This document shows positions 44,325 to 55,180 of a stretch of 64,000 bases of DNA, in pieces. Origin of the DNA: Dendrolimus kikuchii. Its lineage: Eukaryota > Arthropoda > Insecta > Lepidoptera > Lasiocampidae. The notes beneath the pieces were generated by a model. It did no database searches, was not told the origin of the DNA, and saw only the letters and a program-made list of their open reading frames with translations. A program made the translations under genes and the position numbers. The stretch is from contig CM034411.1 in the NCBI GenBank assembly GCA_019925095.2, positions 2,329,001 to 2,393,000 of the forward strand. The letters run 5' to 3'. The first letter of the stretch is position 1, and every line of letters starts with the position of its first letter.

Positions 44325-44735
44325 AAAGTCTTCGAGCAGTACGTCTTACCTATAATATACAGTGCCGAGAGATGGATACTGATGGTGGGACTGGTTCAGA
44401 AATTTAAAGTAGCTCAACGGGTTATGGAGTAGGTTATGTTAGGTGTTTCTCCTATGGATATAATCAGAAATGAGGATGTCCGTAAAAGAACCAAGGTGAC
44501 CGATATATCTCGCAAAATTAGCAATTTGAAACGGCAGTGGGCCGGTCGCAGGACTGATGGCCGTTGGACCAAACGAGTCCTGGAGTGGAGGCTGTGTCTC
44601 GGTAAACGTAGTATACGAAGCCCTTTAGCCCGGTGGAATGACGACCTACACAATATCACCGGCAGGGACTGGATGAGGAAGACGGGGACCGGGAAATGTA
44701 GGAACCTTGTGTCTATGCTCAAGCCTCTAAAGTCG
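44325..44735 (+). pseudogene. RTE-3 reverse transcriptase C-terminus
   Basis: Reads F-E-Q-Y-V-L-P-I-I-Y-S-A-E-R-W, Q-R-V-M-E, a stop (near 44430), then M-L-G-V-S-P-M-D-I-I-R-N-E-D-V-R-K-R-T-K-V and Q-W-A-G-R-R-T-D-G-R-W, R-W-N-D-D-L, an RTE/BovB-type ending. The longest piece, 44436-44870, runs past the LINE homology. Not the same family as RTE-A. Confidence 0.75.
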
Positions 44736-44870
44736 ACCACTGAGAAGACAATGCAGATCAGCCTCCTGGTTCTTTTTTCAATTGACTCCAACGCCTCCAA
44801 CTGGTATTTGCCTGAGCCGTCCCAAAAACGAAACTATCAGTATTTGTATTTGACATTTTTTATCTTTTAA

Positions 44871-45317
44871 TGTGACTTTCAGGATTGATAGACAGACGTC
44901 CAACAGTTTATTTTCATAGCAAATGTAGGTGACTTTTATGAGACTACATTTTCGTATTTTACGACTTTAGTACCACAATAGTGGGATGTAAAAATGCGAG
45001 GATTCCCCTGTACCATTTTTTCTTTTGATATGATTTCGCACTGTTTTTGGATCTATCCAGTGTAAATTATTAACGACTACTCCAAGTTTATTATAGTCCT
45101 CGAGAAAATGGATAGTAGGTGAAAATTGAACTTATATAAACACCCCACTGTAACATCATGGAGAATTGAAGGTTTTGACTGATGCCAAAAAGGGGGCAGT
45201 TTTTAAGGCAATTCCAAAGGTTGTATTTCACTAAACTAGGTAGTTCTTTAAACGATCATATTCGACTACTAAACGAATGCCTCCTCAAATTTGCGCCACA
45301 TTTAGTTTATTTATACA
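44871..45317. other. Unassigned stretch
   Basis: AT-rich. I looked for Tc1/mariner-like motifs in both strands and found none convincing. Confidence 0.3.
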
Positions 45318-45525
45318 CTAGCAGCCCGCCGGGGTTTCACCCGCACTTTGCCCCGCTCCCGTGGTATATAGCGTCATGTTATATAGCCTATGACACTCCC
45401 TGTTAACATAGCTTTCTAACAGTAAAAGAATTTTTTAAATCGGTTTAGTAGATCCAGAGATTACCCCCTACAACGTCACAAACTCACAAACTTTACCTCT
45501 TTATAATATTAGTATAGATATATAG
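45318..45525 (+). mobile_element. CTAG-D related element
   Basis: ctagcagcccgccggggttt to tttataatattagtatagat. Confidence 0.7.
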
Positions 45526-45874
45526 CTGGAGTAGGTCCTGCATATAAGGTTGAAGCTTACCTGATGGAAAGTGGTTACCGTCGTCTATGGACATTTTCAA
45601 CATCAGAGGTTTACCAATGCGCTGGAGGCCCCGAAAGAATTTTATAACACATTTTTTTAAAATTCCCATATTGTAGCGCTGTGAAAGCGGTTTTTGATAA
45701 ATTAAGAGCAAGCCCATTCGTCTGGCACCAAGCTGACAACTGTTACGCTGTTCTTTTTGTTGTTTCATAAGACGTGCGCAGAGTTTAGGTTGTAAGAGCT
45801 GTTTTATAATGGCAGAGCGTTCAAATTAATAGCGCGTGGTGCGAACGAAGTTCTGCGACGGACTGGGTCATGCG
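45526..45874. other. Unassigned; LINE S/SINE-B trace
   Basis: 45550-45620 (cctgatggaaagtggttacc, gtctatggacattttcaaca) is a minus-type tail relic; the rest is unassigned. Confidence 0.4.
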
Positions 45875-46243
45875 TTTTTTTTTCTGCCAGCTGAATAGCC
45901 GCAGATGGCTATTTCAGCGATACCGGACTTTGGGGGCTTCCCGACTCCGTGGGAGCGGAGGAGTTCAGCCCAGGAGCAGCGCGCTCGAGGAGGCACCTCC
46001 TGTGAGGTTCGACCTCGGCTCGACCGCTGCGGGGGATTGCCTCTATATTGAGATTTAGCCATAAAAGGCTGAATGAGCTAAGCCAACAGGCTGAAGTGAT
46101 TATTTGGGGACTAATTATCGACTCCGTCGGCGGAGCCGATCCTAGTCTATCATTACTACCGCTTCGCAAGGTGTTATAGCTGAAGTAGAAGAAGCGGCGG
46201 AAGAAACTCTCCAGCAACACGCCTAAGCTAATCTTGTATGGCT
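45875..46243 (-). mobile_element. K1 retroposon, copy 2
   Basis: Poly-T (45875-45883) then gccagctgaatagccgcaga, to ctaatcttgtatggcta. Same 5' end as the copy at 33705. It carries a 30-bp insertion near 45995. Confidence 0.75.
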
Positions 46244-46452
46244 ACTTGTGTCTGTAGTGAGTGAGTGTGATCCGAGCCGGGGTCTCTCCGGCGTCTGTTT
46301 TGTCTGCAGCTTTTATCGTAGCGTTTATATCAGTTTTCAAATTGGCGGTGACATCCTTACTCTCATTGCGGTGAGAATAAGGACGGCCGGATATGTTTAA
46401 AAGAAGGGGAGAAAAGACATTAAATATGAGAATTAATTACCATATCATACCA

Positions 46453-46590
46453 TCCTTAAGAACAGACGAGCGTGCATGACAAGAGTTATGAATGTCAAAG
46501 AAGCAAGTGAGGTGTATACAAATAAGCCTAAATGTCGCTCTGTTGTTCGTGCCTACCCCGCAAGGGAAATGGCGTGAAGTTATGTATGTT
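46453..46590 (+). mobile_element. RTE-A 3' fragment, copy 16
   Basis: tccttaagaacagacgagcg to ggcgtgaagttatgtatg; tail very short, several substitutions. Confidence 0.85.
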
Positions 46591-46699
46591 TAAAATGTAT
46601 CCGTGTATGTATACTTATAATAGTATTATTTATTATGCGAAAGTACAATATCTGGACTATAGGAAGTTTGATTGTTGTTAGTATTAAGTAAAATTGTTT

Positions 46700-46985
46700 T
46701 AAATTTCAAAAGGGCAAAAAGAAGTTATTTGTTGGGGTCACTTGTGACTTGATGGAGGCTGGTACTGAAAATTAGCGCTGTGTCAGTTCATGACACAGCA
46801 TAATGCTGAGTTACCAGCCTTATTGCCGTGAGTTTTATGTACATTAATATTTTAAAGTTGTATATTTTATAAAATTCTAATGGCTTTATGTTTTATGAGT
46901 GATATTCTGTTAATTTAGTTTATTTTTTAATTTTATGTGCTTTCATTCGCGACAATAAATAATTTTCTTTCTTTCTTTCTTTCAT
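46700..46985 (+). repeat. LINE R 3' end with (CTTT)n tail
   Basis: The hairpin gctgtgtca-gttca-tgacacagc (near 46777-46800), then acagcataatgctgag, aataaataattttc and (CTTT)n. Second copy at 54655-54790. Confidence 0.65.
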
Positions 46986-47159
46986 ATGGTCTTGCTGACA
47001 CATGGCACTAGTTAAGAAAATATATATAGGTATAGACATAAGGCACACACAGCACATGCACTTCCTGACAACACCAGCATGTAACAGATACACTCTACAT
47101 TAGTATAAGTTTAGTATTAAAATTAACAATAAATTAATACAATAAGTTATTCTTAAGGT

Positions 47160-47500
47160 ATAACCGTATAGAGTATTCTTTCATGTAGTAATCGGAAGTC
47201 GTTTAACCGGATGTCAACGTAGAAGCATTTATTATTAAGCTAACGGATATCGGAAATGGAGTAACCGGGTGTTGGAAGTTAATACGTATGGCGGAAGTTG
47301 GTTTTATGAAAGAAGCGTAACTGAAGTGGCGCCACAGCATCACCGGATATTGTCACCGCAGCGCGCTACGACCTTATAAATACTGGGTGTTCGGGCAGAT
47401 GAGGGGCAGTATTGAACCGGCAGTCTATAACAAGTAGTCCACAACGGCGATCTACACGACAGTCTACAATGACAGTCTTGGACGAGTACCACATAATATA
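47160..47500 (+). repeat. Repeat G, LTR-like, copy 1
   Basis: gtagtaatcggaagtcgttt .. ggaagttaatacgtatggcg .. ttataaatactgggtgttcg (TATA-like at 47375-47382) .. acagtcttggacgag. No TG..CA ends recognised. It stops at cacataatat, where RTE-A 17 begins. Confidence 0.55.
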
Positions 47501-47503
47501 TTA

Positions 47504-48212
47504 CATACATACATACATACATAACTTCACGCCAGTTCCCTTGCGGGGTAGGCACGAACAACAGAGCGCCATTTAGGCCCATTCTTACACACCTCACTTG
47601 CTTCTTTGACATTCATAACTCTTGTCATGCACGCTCGTCTGTTCTTAAGGCTCCTGACATCACCCTCCGCTAGTACACGATCAATTTGATCATGGAAGGT
47701 GTGTCGTGGCCTTCCACAACTTCTGCATCCATCCACTTTTGCATTGTATATCTGTTTAGTCATTCTTTCATCATGCATTCTTTCCACATGCCCGAATCAT
47801 CGGAGTATTCCTTTCCTTACCTTCACCCCGACACTTTCTTTCAGACCAACTCTCTTTCTTATTTCGGTATTACGAACGCGATCCGCGAGCGTCACTCCGC
47901 AGATTTTGCGCAGCGCTCGCATCTCGACCGCGTTTACTTTACTTTCATGCTCTCTCTTCCATACCCAACTCTCGCTTCCATACGTGAGCGTAGGTACCAG
48001 CACCGCGTTGTGTACGGCGAGCTGGGCCTTCTAGCTGAGGTTCTTAGCGCCTAGAAGTTTACCTAACTCTCCATTCAAACTATTCCCCAAATTTACTCTT
48101 CTTTCTATATCAGCGGTGTACCTTCCATCCCTGCTAAAAGCACATCCAAGATATACAAACTCATTCACTTGCTCCAGCATAATATCATCGACCATTATCC
48201 TTGCATAAATAA
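47504..48212 (-). pseudogene. RTE-A reverse transcriptase C-terminus, longest minus copy
   Basis: The antisense covers the same region as 13711-14427: V-N-E-F-V-Y-L-G-C-A-F-S, D-I-E-R-R-V-N-L, then a stop after K-N-L-S, L-T-Y-G-S-E-S-W-V-W, R-A-L-R-K-I-C-G, a stop after K-G-I-L-R, and the C-terminus to A-R-E-L-A. Both breaks differ in detail from those of copy 4 except the L-R-W position, which is again a stop. Confidence 0.88.
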
Positions 48213-48599
48213 GCGTGTACAATTTCCTAACTTCTTTTTAAATTTAATTGTAAAAAAGGGTACGGAGCTAGAGTCTGTAGTTGATAATAAAAAAACAACC
48301 ATATGTTCTGACATACCGACAGTTAAGTTTTTCATTACCTACTAAATGAATACCAAATTCAACTGTCTATATTTTAATAACCTCTACACAAAAACCTCGT
48401 TCCGCCATTTATTTCCATTAGCGAAGATTTAAATGCGCTGCGACTTTCAGGTATAAAGCGTCATATTAAAATGACTAATGGAGGGCGTTTCATACAAATC
48501 TCACTTAATTCACTGAATAAAATGTAGTATTACCATGAATTTTATTATTTAATAAGGATAGGCCTGTAGGACGACCTTTTTATACGTTTATTTTTCTAT
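48213..48599. other. Unassigned AT-rich stretch
   Basis: No family recognised. Confidence 0.3.
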
Positions 48600-49080
48600 A
48601 CATTTTTAACCGACTTCAAAAAAAGGAGATTCTCAATTCGTCGGAATCTTTTTTTTTAATGTATGTTCACCGATTAATCCGAGATTTATGATCCGATTTA
48701 CGTGATTCTTGTTCAGTTTGATGCGGAATAGCTGCCATTTGGTCCCCTAAAAATTTGACATAGTTTGGCCCAGTAGTTTTCATTTTATGAATATTTTATA
48801 TGAAAAATTTTCTATTCCATTTCATATGTACACCGATTACGCTGAGATTTATGATCCGATTTACGTGATTCTTGTTTAGTTTGATGAGGAATAGTTGCAA
48901 TTTGGTCCCCTAAAAATTTAACATAGTTTGGCCCAGTAGCGTTACGAAAATTTTTTTGTTCCCGTTTCTTGGGACCTATATTTTTTTAAGGAACGCGGCA
49001 CCTTTCGTAGTTCTACCCATACATAGCTAGACACAAAAAGTAACAAATAAAAAAAAACTTCGTTTAAAAAACCGACCTCG
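48600..49080 (+). repeat. Repeat N with internal duplication
   Basis: ccgacttcaaaaaaaggaga, then gagatttatgatccgattta occurs twice (48680 and 48847), each followed by tttggtcccctaaaaattt and agtttggcccagtag: a tandem unit of about 165 bp. A weaker relative lies near 54210-54300. Confidence 0.7.
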
Positions 49081-49231
49081 TAAACTAAACAGTATAAAAT
49101 AACTTACTTCTAAAGCTATTATTATTAATATATATTATCTAAAACATCTTAAGTCGCTGCTTAGTAATTTTGAAAATATAGTAATTTCTTAATGTTTCAC
49201 TTTACACCGACTTCAAGATGTTTTAGATAAT

Positions 49232-49700
49232 ATACTAGCGGCCCCGGCAGACGTTATCCTGCTCTGAAAAAATAAAAATCTAAGACCCGATCCCAGCGCC
49301 ACCTACCGGTTCCAATTGTCGATTTAAACCATCCGGGGACCCACTCAAACACACAAAAACAAAATCACCAAAATCGGTCCAGGTGATTAGGAAGATTCTA
49401 GAACCCCATCTCAGCGCTACCTACTAGTTACAATTGCGAATCTAAACCATCCGGGAACCCACTCAAACACACAAAAACAAAATCTCCAAAATTGCTTCAG
49501 GAGATTAGGAGGATTCTAGAACCCGATCTCAGCGCCACCTACCGGTTCCAACGGGATAAAAAGTATCCTATGTCCGTCCGTATATCCGTCTCCTGGTTCT
49601 AAGCTACCTCCCCACCTATTTTCAGTCAAAGCGGTATAGCCGTTCTTGAGTTATAAATAGTGTAACTAACACGACTTTCTTTTATATAATATATATAGAT
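49232..49700 (+). mobile_element. CTAG-D element with about two and a half modules
   Basis: ctagcggccccggcagacgt .. module cagcgccacctaccggttcc at 49290, 49415 (diverged) and 49530 .. ending acgactttcttttatataat then atatagat. Confidence 0.8.
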
Positions 49701-49727
49701 TATTTAATATTGAATATGAGGACACTT

Positions 49728-49942
49728 ATCTTAATATATATAAATTACGTGTCACGTTGTTTGTCCGCGATGGACTCTTAAACTACTTGACCGATTTTAA
49801 TCAAATTTGCACACCGTGTGCAGTTTGATCCGACTTGAAAGATAGGATAGCTTACATTTGGACCCGGTAGGTGGCGCTGCAAGCGGGTTCTAAATTTTAT
49901 TTCTTCAGGGTAGAACAACGTCTGCCGGGACCGCTAGTTTAA
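49728..49942 (-). mobile_element. CTAG-D element, one module
   Basis: The antisense matches 20092-20287: gtgtcacgttgtttgtccgc at the left, gtctgccgggaccgctag at the right. Confidence 0.8.
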
Positions 49943-50344
49943 TACAAAAAACTAATAATTTATTTAATCCACTAAGAAATACGTCGATGTTATGCAAAAG
50001 CGAACGAAGTTTTGCTGGCACATGGTAGTACTGAATAAGAAACTAGATAAGTAAGCAATAAAAAGTGAAGAATAATTCACCCCTGGGCTTAGAAAAATAA
50101 ACAGAAAGGTAAAATATACTTATGAAAGTTTATCAGTCTCACGAGGATTGAGTATTTTCTTAGAAGAAAAATTAGGCCGGTCGCGCATGAGGCAGTCGAT
50201 TAAAATGTATTTCGTTGCACGCTGAATCGTGTATTTTAGCAGTATTATTGCCGAGGTTTAACAAGACTGCTAAAAACTGATTTTTTTTTTGTAATCTACG
50301 ATATAATCTGTTAATCCTTAAGACTATTATCGATATACCAATCC
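49943..50344. other. Unassigned stretch
   Basis: No family recognised. Confidence 0.3.
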
Positions 50345-50643
50345 GTGCAGGATCAGCAGACAGGCAGACGGCCCACTTGATGGAAAGCGGTTACCATCGC
50401 CTATGGACATTTGCAACACCAAAGTCGCTACAAATGCGCTGCTGCTTTCTTAAGGGAGACTGGAACCTGGTCACTAATGCCGGAACAGAACTCAAGGTTG
50501 TTATGGCGACATACTTTAGACCAGGAGTGGTAGCCATCCTGTCGGGCAAATGTCCTACCACCTGGCCGTGGGTTGTTTTGTCGCCTCTTACGACAGGCCG
50601 CCCGGCCGCAGGAAATTGTATTCTTTCTCCGTTCCTGCACGGA
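50345..50643 (-). mobile_element. SINE-B, full length but no poly-A
   Basis: gtgcaggatcagcagacagg at the left without the usual t-run; right end gttcctgcacggat. Confidence 0.88.
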
Positions 50644-50654
50644 TAAAATAATAA

Positions 50655-50915
50655 CGGATAACTCAAGAACGGCTATACCGATTTGGCTGAAAATTGGTGG
50701 GGCGGTAGCTTAGAACCAGGAAACGGACATAGGTTACTTTTTATCCCGTTGGAACCGGTAGGTGGCGCTGAGATCGGGTTCTAAAATCTTCCTAATCACC
50801 TGAACCGATTTTGGTTTAGATTAACAATTAGAACCGGTAGGTGGCGCTGGGATCGGGTATCAGATTTTTATTTTTTCAGAGTAGGATAACGTCTGCCGGG
50901 GCCGCTAGTATAATA
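50655..50915 (-). mobile_element. CTAG-D element with shortened module
   Basis: ggtaggtggcgctg.gatcgg twice (50757 and 50837). The segment between is about 45 bp shorter than in 40110-40415; right end gtctgccggggccgctag. Confidence 0.75.
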
Positions 50916-51024
50916 TAAAATAGTTTACAATAAAAACTAAGGCCAATAACAGGTTTCCCTTATTAACTACCATAAATTTTACAAAGCAAATGTTGAAATT
51001 ATACAAATAAAATCGAAATGTACA

Positions 51025-51213
51025 AACATACATAACTTCACGCCAGTTCCCTTGCGGGGTAGGCACGAACAACAGAGCGCCATTCAGGCTTATTCTTACA
51101 CACCTCACTCGCTTCTTTGAAATTCATAACTCTTGTCATGCACGCTCGTCTGTTCTTAAGGCTCCTGACATCACCTTCTGCTAGTACACGATCAATTTGA
51201 TCATGGAAGGTGT
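51025..51213 (-). mobile_element. RTE-A 3' fragment, copy 18
   Basis: catacataacttcacgccag to gatcatggaaggtgtg; short tail. Confidence 0.85.
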
Positions 51214-51224
51214 GTGTTAAAACG

Positions 51225-51600
51225 TAAAATTCAGCAAGTCATTAATTATGTTGCTTAAACTTACTTTATTCCATGGAAACGACGTTATTAATCGAGATAG
51301 AAAGCATACTACGTGTTAACTCAGGATATAAGCCGCCTCTGTGCCTAGTTTCATTATTTTCTAAAAAAGTTACGATTCCAGCGCCATCTATTTCACTATT
51401 TTCGTCTGTCCCACGGAAACGATGTCATTTAACGGGATAAAAAGTATCCTAAGTTACGCCCCGTGCTGTAAGTTACCTCTCTTTCCAGTTTCATTTAAAT
51501 CCGTTCAGTAGTTTTTATGTGATTCTCTAACAGACAAACAGATAGTAAGACAGACAAAAATTCAAAATTTTTTATTGTCTAAATCTCCTGGTCCGAATTA
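51225..51600. mobile_element. CTAG-D related remnant
   Basis: ccagcgccatctatttcact, cgggataaaaagtatcctaa and tccgttcagtagtttttatg are typical inner words; no clear ends. Confidence 0.55.
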
Positions 51601-51667
51601 TCCTTCCTGATATATTCACATTTTTAAACGTATCGTACAAACTCGAACCATTTACAGAATTATAGTA

Positions 51668-51950
51668 TACTAGCTTCTGCCCGTGACTTCGTCCGCGTAG
51701 AATAGTAAAAAAAAGTAAGTAGAAAAAAAACCCGACTTTGAAACATTATTCATTGGTGCTCCGCTCCTATTGGTCTTAGCGTGATGATATATAGCCTATC
51801 GCCTATAGCCTTCCTCGACAAATGGACTATATAACACTGAAAGAATTTTCCAAATCAAACTAGTAGTTCCTGAGATTAGCGCGTTCAAGCAAACAAACAA
51901 ACTCTTCAGCTTTATATATTAGTATAAGATAGTATATATAGATAGATAGA
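51668..51950 (+). mobile_element. CTAG-D element of the array type
   Basis: ctagcttctgcccgtgactt .. ggtgctccgctcctattggt .. cttcagctttatatattagt, then (GATA)n. Single copy of the unit that forms the 20997-21908 array. Confidence 0.78.
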
Positions 51951-52329
51951 TAAAATATTTATCACCTATACAAATGTATTTAACTTGTCTTGTTTGGGTT
52001 TTTATGTTAATAAAGAAAATCATCATAAAGAATTAATTTGTTTTATTTGAACTTAAGGAATCACAGGAGCCATTTTACATGTGAAACTATTAGTGCAATG
52101 ACAACTTGAAAAAGAACCATAAAGCTTTCTATTGCTTTACTTGTATAGATAAAGATTTTATTCACTATCCTATCAGTCTGCTCAAACTATGTGCCTATTT
52201 CGGCCATGGATGACTGTCATGTTCCATGTTGTTTATTAATACATAGTGTTACATTAGTCTGTAGTTAGGATAATGGACAGTTAATGGAAGGCGTTGGTTT
52301 ACATGACTGTGTGTTGTAGACGAAAATTT
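51951..52329. other. Unassigned stretch
   Basis: No family recognised. Confidence 0.3.
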
Positions 52330-52332
52330 TTA

Positions 52333-53056
52333 GGCTCGATTCACACTATGATGCTGTTCACGGTTCAATCTCGTTCCGGTTTCAATCCGATTAAATTTCG
52401 TTGTGTGTACACTACTTAATCTAGCCTCTCAACATGGTTCAATCTTACTCCGGTCTCAGTCCGAATAAACATTGCTGTGTCTACACTACCCGTGTGGAGT
52501 TGAAACAAAAGCGTATTCACACTGTATGTACAATTCATGGCAACTGCGATCTCGTATTAGTCAAATTTTTTTTTCGGGGAACGGATACCGGTGTGATATC
52601 GGATTGCAACTAAAGCGATACGATAGTATCTAAGAATTCTTTAATTTTTTTCTTGTTAAAGTATACTATATCCGTGCAGAACCAGAGAAAGAATACAATT
52701 TCCTGCAGCCGGGCGGCCTGTCGTCAGAAGCGACACAACAACCCACAGTCAGATAGTTGGATATTTGCCCGTCTAGACGGCTACCAGTCCTGGTGTAGAG
52801 TAAGCCGCTATAACAACGTTTAACTGTGTTTTGGCATTAGTGACCAAGTTCCAGTCTCCCTTTAGAAAGCGACGGCACATTGGTAGCATCTCTGGTGTTA
52901 CTAATAGTCATAGGCGACGGTAACCACTTTCCAACAGGTGGGCCGTCTGCCTGTCTGCTGAACTCATGCAATAAAAACAAAATTTGACCGGACCGGAAAC
53001 GGACCGAGACCGGAGCGAGATTGAAGCATGAACGGTATTATATTGTGAATCGAGCC
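52333..53056. mobile_element. PIF/Harbinger-like inverted-repeat element with nested SINE-B
   Basis: ggctcgattcaca at the left and tgtgaatcgagcc at the right are exact inverted repeats, and similarity continues inward (caatctcg.tccggt..) for about 60 bp. TTA on both sides (52330-52332, 53057-53059) fits the 3-bp TWA duplication known for PIF/Harbinger. No transposase frame, so non-autonomous. Confidence 0.82.
52671..52980 (+). mobile_element. SINE-B, full length, nested
   Basis: tccgtgcagaaccagagaaa to actcatgcaataaaaacaaa, inside the element 52333-53056, so it inserted later. Confidence 0.88.
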
Positions 53057-53059
53057 TTA

Positions 53060-53304
53060 GGATTCCGCGGCAATTTTGGTAAAAGAGGAACTTTTATCTA
53101 ATAGTTATGTCCATTTGTCTTTATTATGAAGTCAGCTGGGGTAGAGCTGACCGGATACTTGTAACCTATACTATAATAAATCTGTAAATGGTTCGAGATT
53201 ATATAGTGCGTTTAAAAATGTGAATAAATCACGGGGCATACTTCGGAGCAGGAGATTCCGAATATGCTATTTTTGGAATTTATGTCTGTCTGTTAGACCA
53301 TGAT
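53060..53304. other. Decayed CTAG-like sequence
   Basis: caaatggttcgag.. and ttttaaaaatgtgaata (53190-53225) resemble, inverted, the segment at 51600-51670; RTE-4 is inserted in it. Confidence 0.4.
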
Positions 53305-53313
53305 GTGAGAACT

Positions 53314-53636
53314 TACTTACTTACTCTTGGGTCTTGGCCTCCGAAACGAGAACATGCCACTTTTCTCGGTCCTGTGCGGTTTCTTGCCAATTACAGGCTC
53401 CTAGCTCCGACAGGTCTGCCTCTGCTCTGTCCTTCCAGCGATATTTAGGACGGCCGACCGGACGCCGACCTACCGGCCGTCCCAAATATGCTTTCCTCAT
53501 GCTGCGATCCTCTGCCATCCGTTCTACGTAACCGAGCCAGCGGAGGCGGTGAGCTTTTATTTCCCCTATTATGTTAGGCTCGGCCACGAGATTCTCAATT
53601 TCGAGGTTACTTGTGAAACCGAAAATGAGAAATGAC
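53314..53636 (-). pseudogene. RTE-4 reverse transcriptase C-terminus
   Basis: The antisense frame 53587-53321 reads I-K-A-H-R-L-R-W-L-G-Y-V-E-R-M, then G-R-R-P-V-G-R-P-K-Y-R-W and W-H-V-L-V-S-E-A-K, a typical RTE ending of a family different from RTE-A. Tail (GTAA)n. Target duplication gtgagaact lies at 53305-53313 and 53637-53645. Confidence 0.85.
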
Positions 53637-53824
53637 GTGAGAACTACTGAACAGATTTAAATGAAACTCGATATAAAAAAGAACTCACAGACTAAAACTT
53701 TGTCGCGATATGCGGGGTCTTATCGCTTATCGATTTCTTCTAGACAACCCCAGGAGATTATAATGACGATGGTGGTATACATAATACAAAGTATAATTTC
53801 TTATACTCGTATTCTATAATCATC

Positions 53825-54070
53825 ATCACCTCTATCGAGACCTCTCAACGCGTCTAATTGAGGTCTCGCGTGTCCAAAAGGCTGGCTTGCACCTAGGACA
53901 ACGCATCAGCGTTGCCATCCAACGTGGAAATGCGGCTAGCATTTTCGGCATGCTCCCCACCGACAGCGGCCTGGAGTCTATTTTTTTTTTAAATTTTAGT
54001 TTATATCAATTTATTTAGAGCTTAATTTATTTTTAATTGTTATGTATTCTAGTAATAAATATATAAATGT
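53825..54070 (+). pseudogene. LINE V C-terminus and 3' UTR, copy 6
   Basis: Reads V-Q-K-A-G-L-H-L-G-Q-R-I-S-V-A-I-Q-R-G-N-A-A-S, then L-P-T-D-S-G-L-E; followed by an AT-rich 3' UTR ending tctagtaataaat. Confidence 0.7.
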
Positions 54071-54331
54071 AGTATATACAGATGTTTGTGTATTTATTGC
54101 CTTTAGGTTTGTGCTTACGAAATCACATAAAGAATATATCAAAATATATCACCTCCAGTAAGCATAAAAAATTGTTTCAAATAGCATATTTTTGAACTTC
54201 ATAATAATTTTTAATCGATTTCCAAAAGAGCTTCTCAATTCGACTGATTGTTTATTTTTGTATTTTGTTACGCGATTTTTTCGTCAATTGTCAACCGATT
54301 TTCAATTGTTTTTATATTCGAAAGAGCATAG
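54071..54331. other. AT-rich, repeat N relic
   Basis: tttccaaaagagcttctcaa and gtcaaccgattttcaattg (54215-54310) resemble repeat N at 48610. Confidence 0.35.
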
Positions 54332-54363
54332 TCCTGATGTAGTCCCACTGGACTACATCAGGA
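54332..54363. repeat. Perfect 14-bp stem hairpin, 4-base loop
   Basis: tcctgatgtagtcc-cact-ggactacatcagga. No coding or LINE context recognised around it. Confidence 0.9.
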
Positions 54364-54654
54364 TATGATCTGATGAGAGGATCCTAGAGAAATTGAGAGC
54401 AAACCTTGTTGAAGAGCACCTACAGCCAAAGGGAATTTTGTATACGCGACAATACGCGTGCGAATAGTACAATTTCTACAGGCGCTAAATATATTTTTTC
54501 TAAAGCTATTCAACTACACTACACGAGTATTTATTTTAAATTTGAAGTAACAAAGTATTTTATTGTTGGTTTCATTAAAATTTATTTATTTGTTTTATTA
54601 CTTAAATATTCCATAAGTAGAATTGGTTTTATGAATTATTGTGATTATTATTTA
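54364..54654. other. Unassigned AT-rich stretch
   Basis: The frame 54406-54726 runs through this and LINE R; not a gene. Confidence 0.3.
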
Positions 54655-54790
54655 ACAAAATTGGGTCGCTTTGGTCTTATGACAAAAGGAAAGTTTCACT
54701 GTAAATCAGCGTTGTGTCGGATATAATTCCGGCACAGCAATATGCTGAGTGCAAATCTTGTTTGCTGAAAATGCGGCGTACCAATTCTCA
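54655..54790 (+). repeat. LINE R 3' end, copy 2
   Basis: agcgttgtgtcggatataat, tccggcacagcaatatgctg; the same hairpin position as 46777 with altered, still pairing arms. Confidence 0.6.
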
Positions 54791-54864
54791 ATATATATTT
54801 TTATTTTAAAACACATGTTAGCAATGTAAGTATGTCGTTATTTCTTATCCGCTACTCTATCTTA

Positions 54865-55180
54865 TTCGTGCAGGAACGAAGAAAGAATACAATTTCCTGC
54901 GACCGGGCGGCCTGTCGTAAGAGGCGACTAAACAACCCACAGCCAGTTGGTAAGGCATTTGCCCGACTGGATGGCTACCACCCTTCGTCTAAAGTATGTC
55001 GTCATAACAACCTTGAGTTGTGTTCCGATATTAGTGACCAGGTTCCAGTCTCCTTTAAGAGAGCAGCAGCGCATTTGTAGCATGTTTGGTGTTGCAAATG
55101 TCCTTAGGCGATAGTAACCTCTCTCCATTAAGTGGGCCGTTTGCCTGTCTGCTGAACTCCTGCAACAAAATAAAAATAAT
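54865..55180 (+). mobile_element. SINE-B, full length
   Basis: ttcgtgcaggaacgaagaaa to actcctgcaacaaaataaaa. Confidence 0.88.

Noticed and set aside
44900..45300. Tc1/mariner transposase remnant
   Set aside because: I examined both strands for the usual D,D and W-P-x-x-S-P-D-L-N-P type patterns and saw none.
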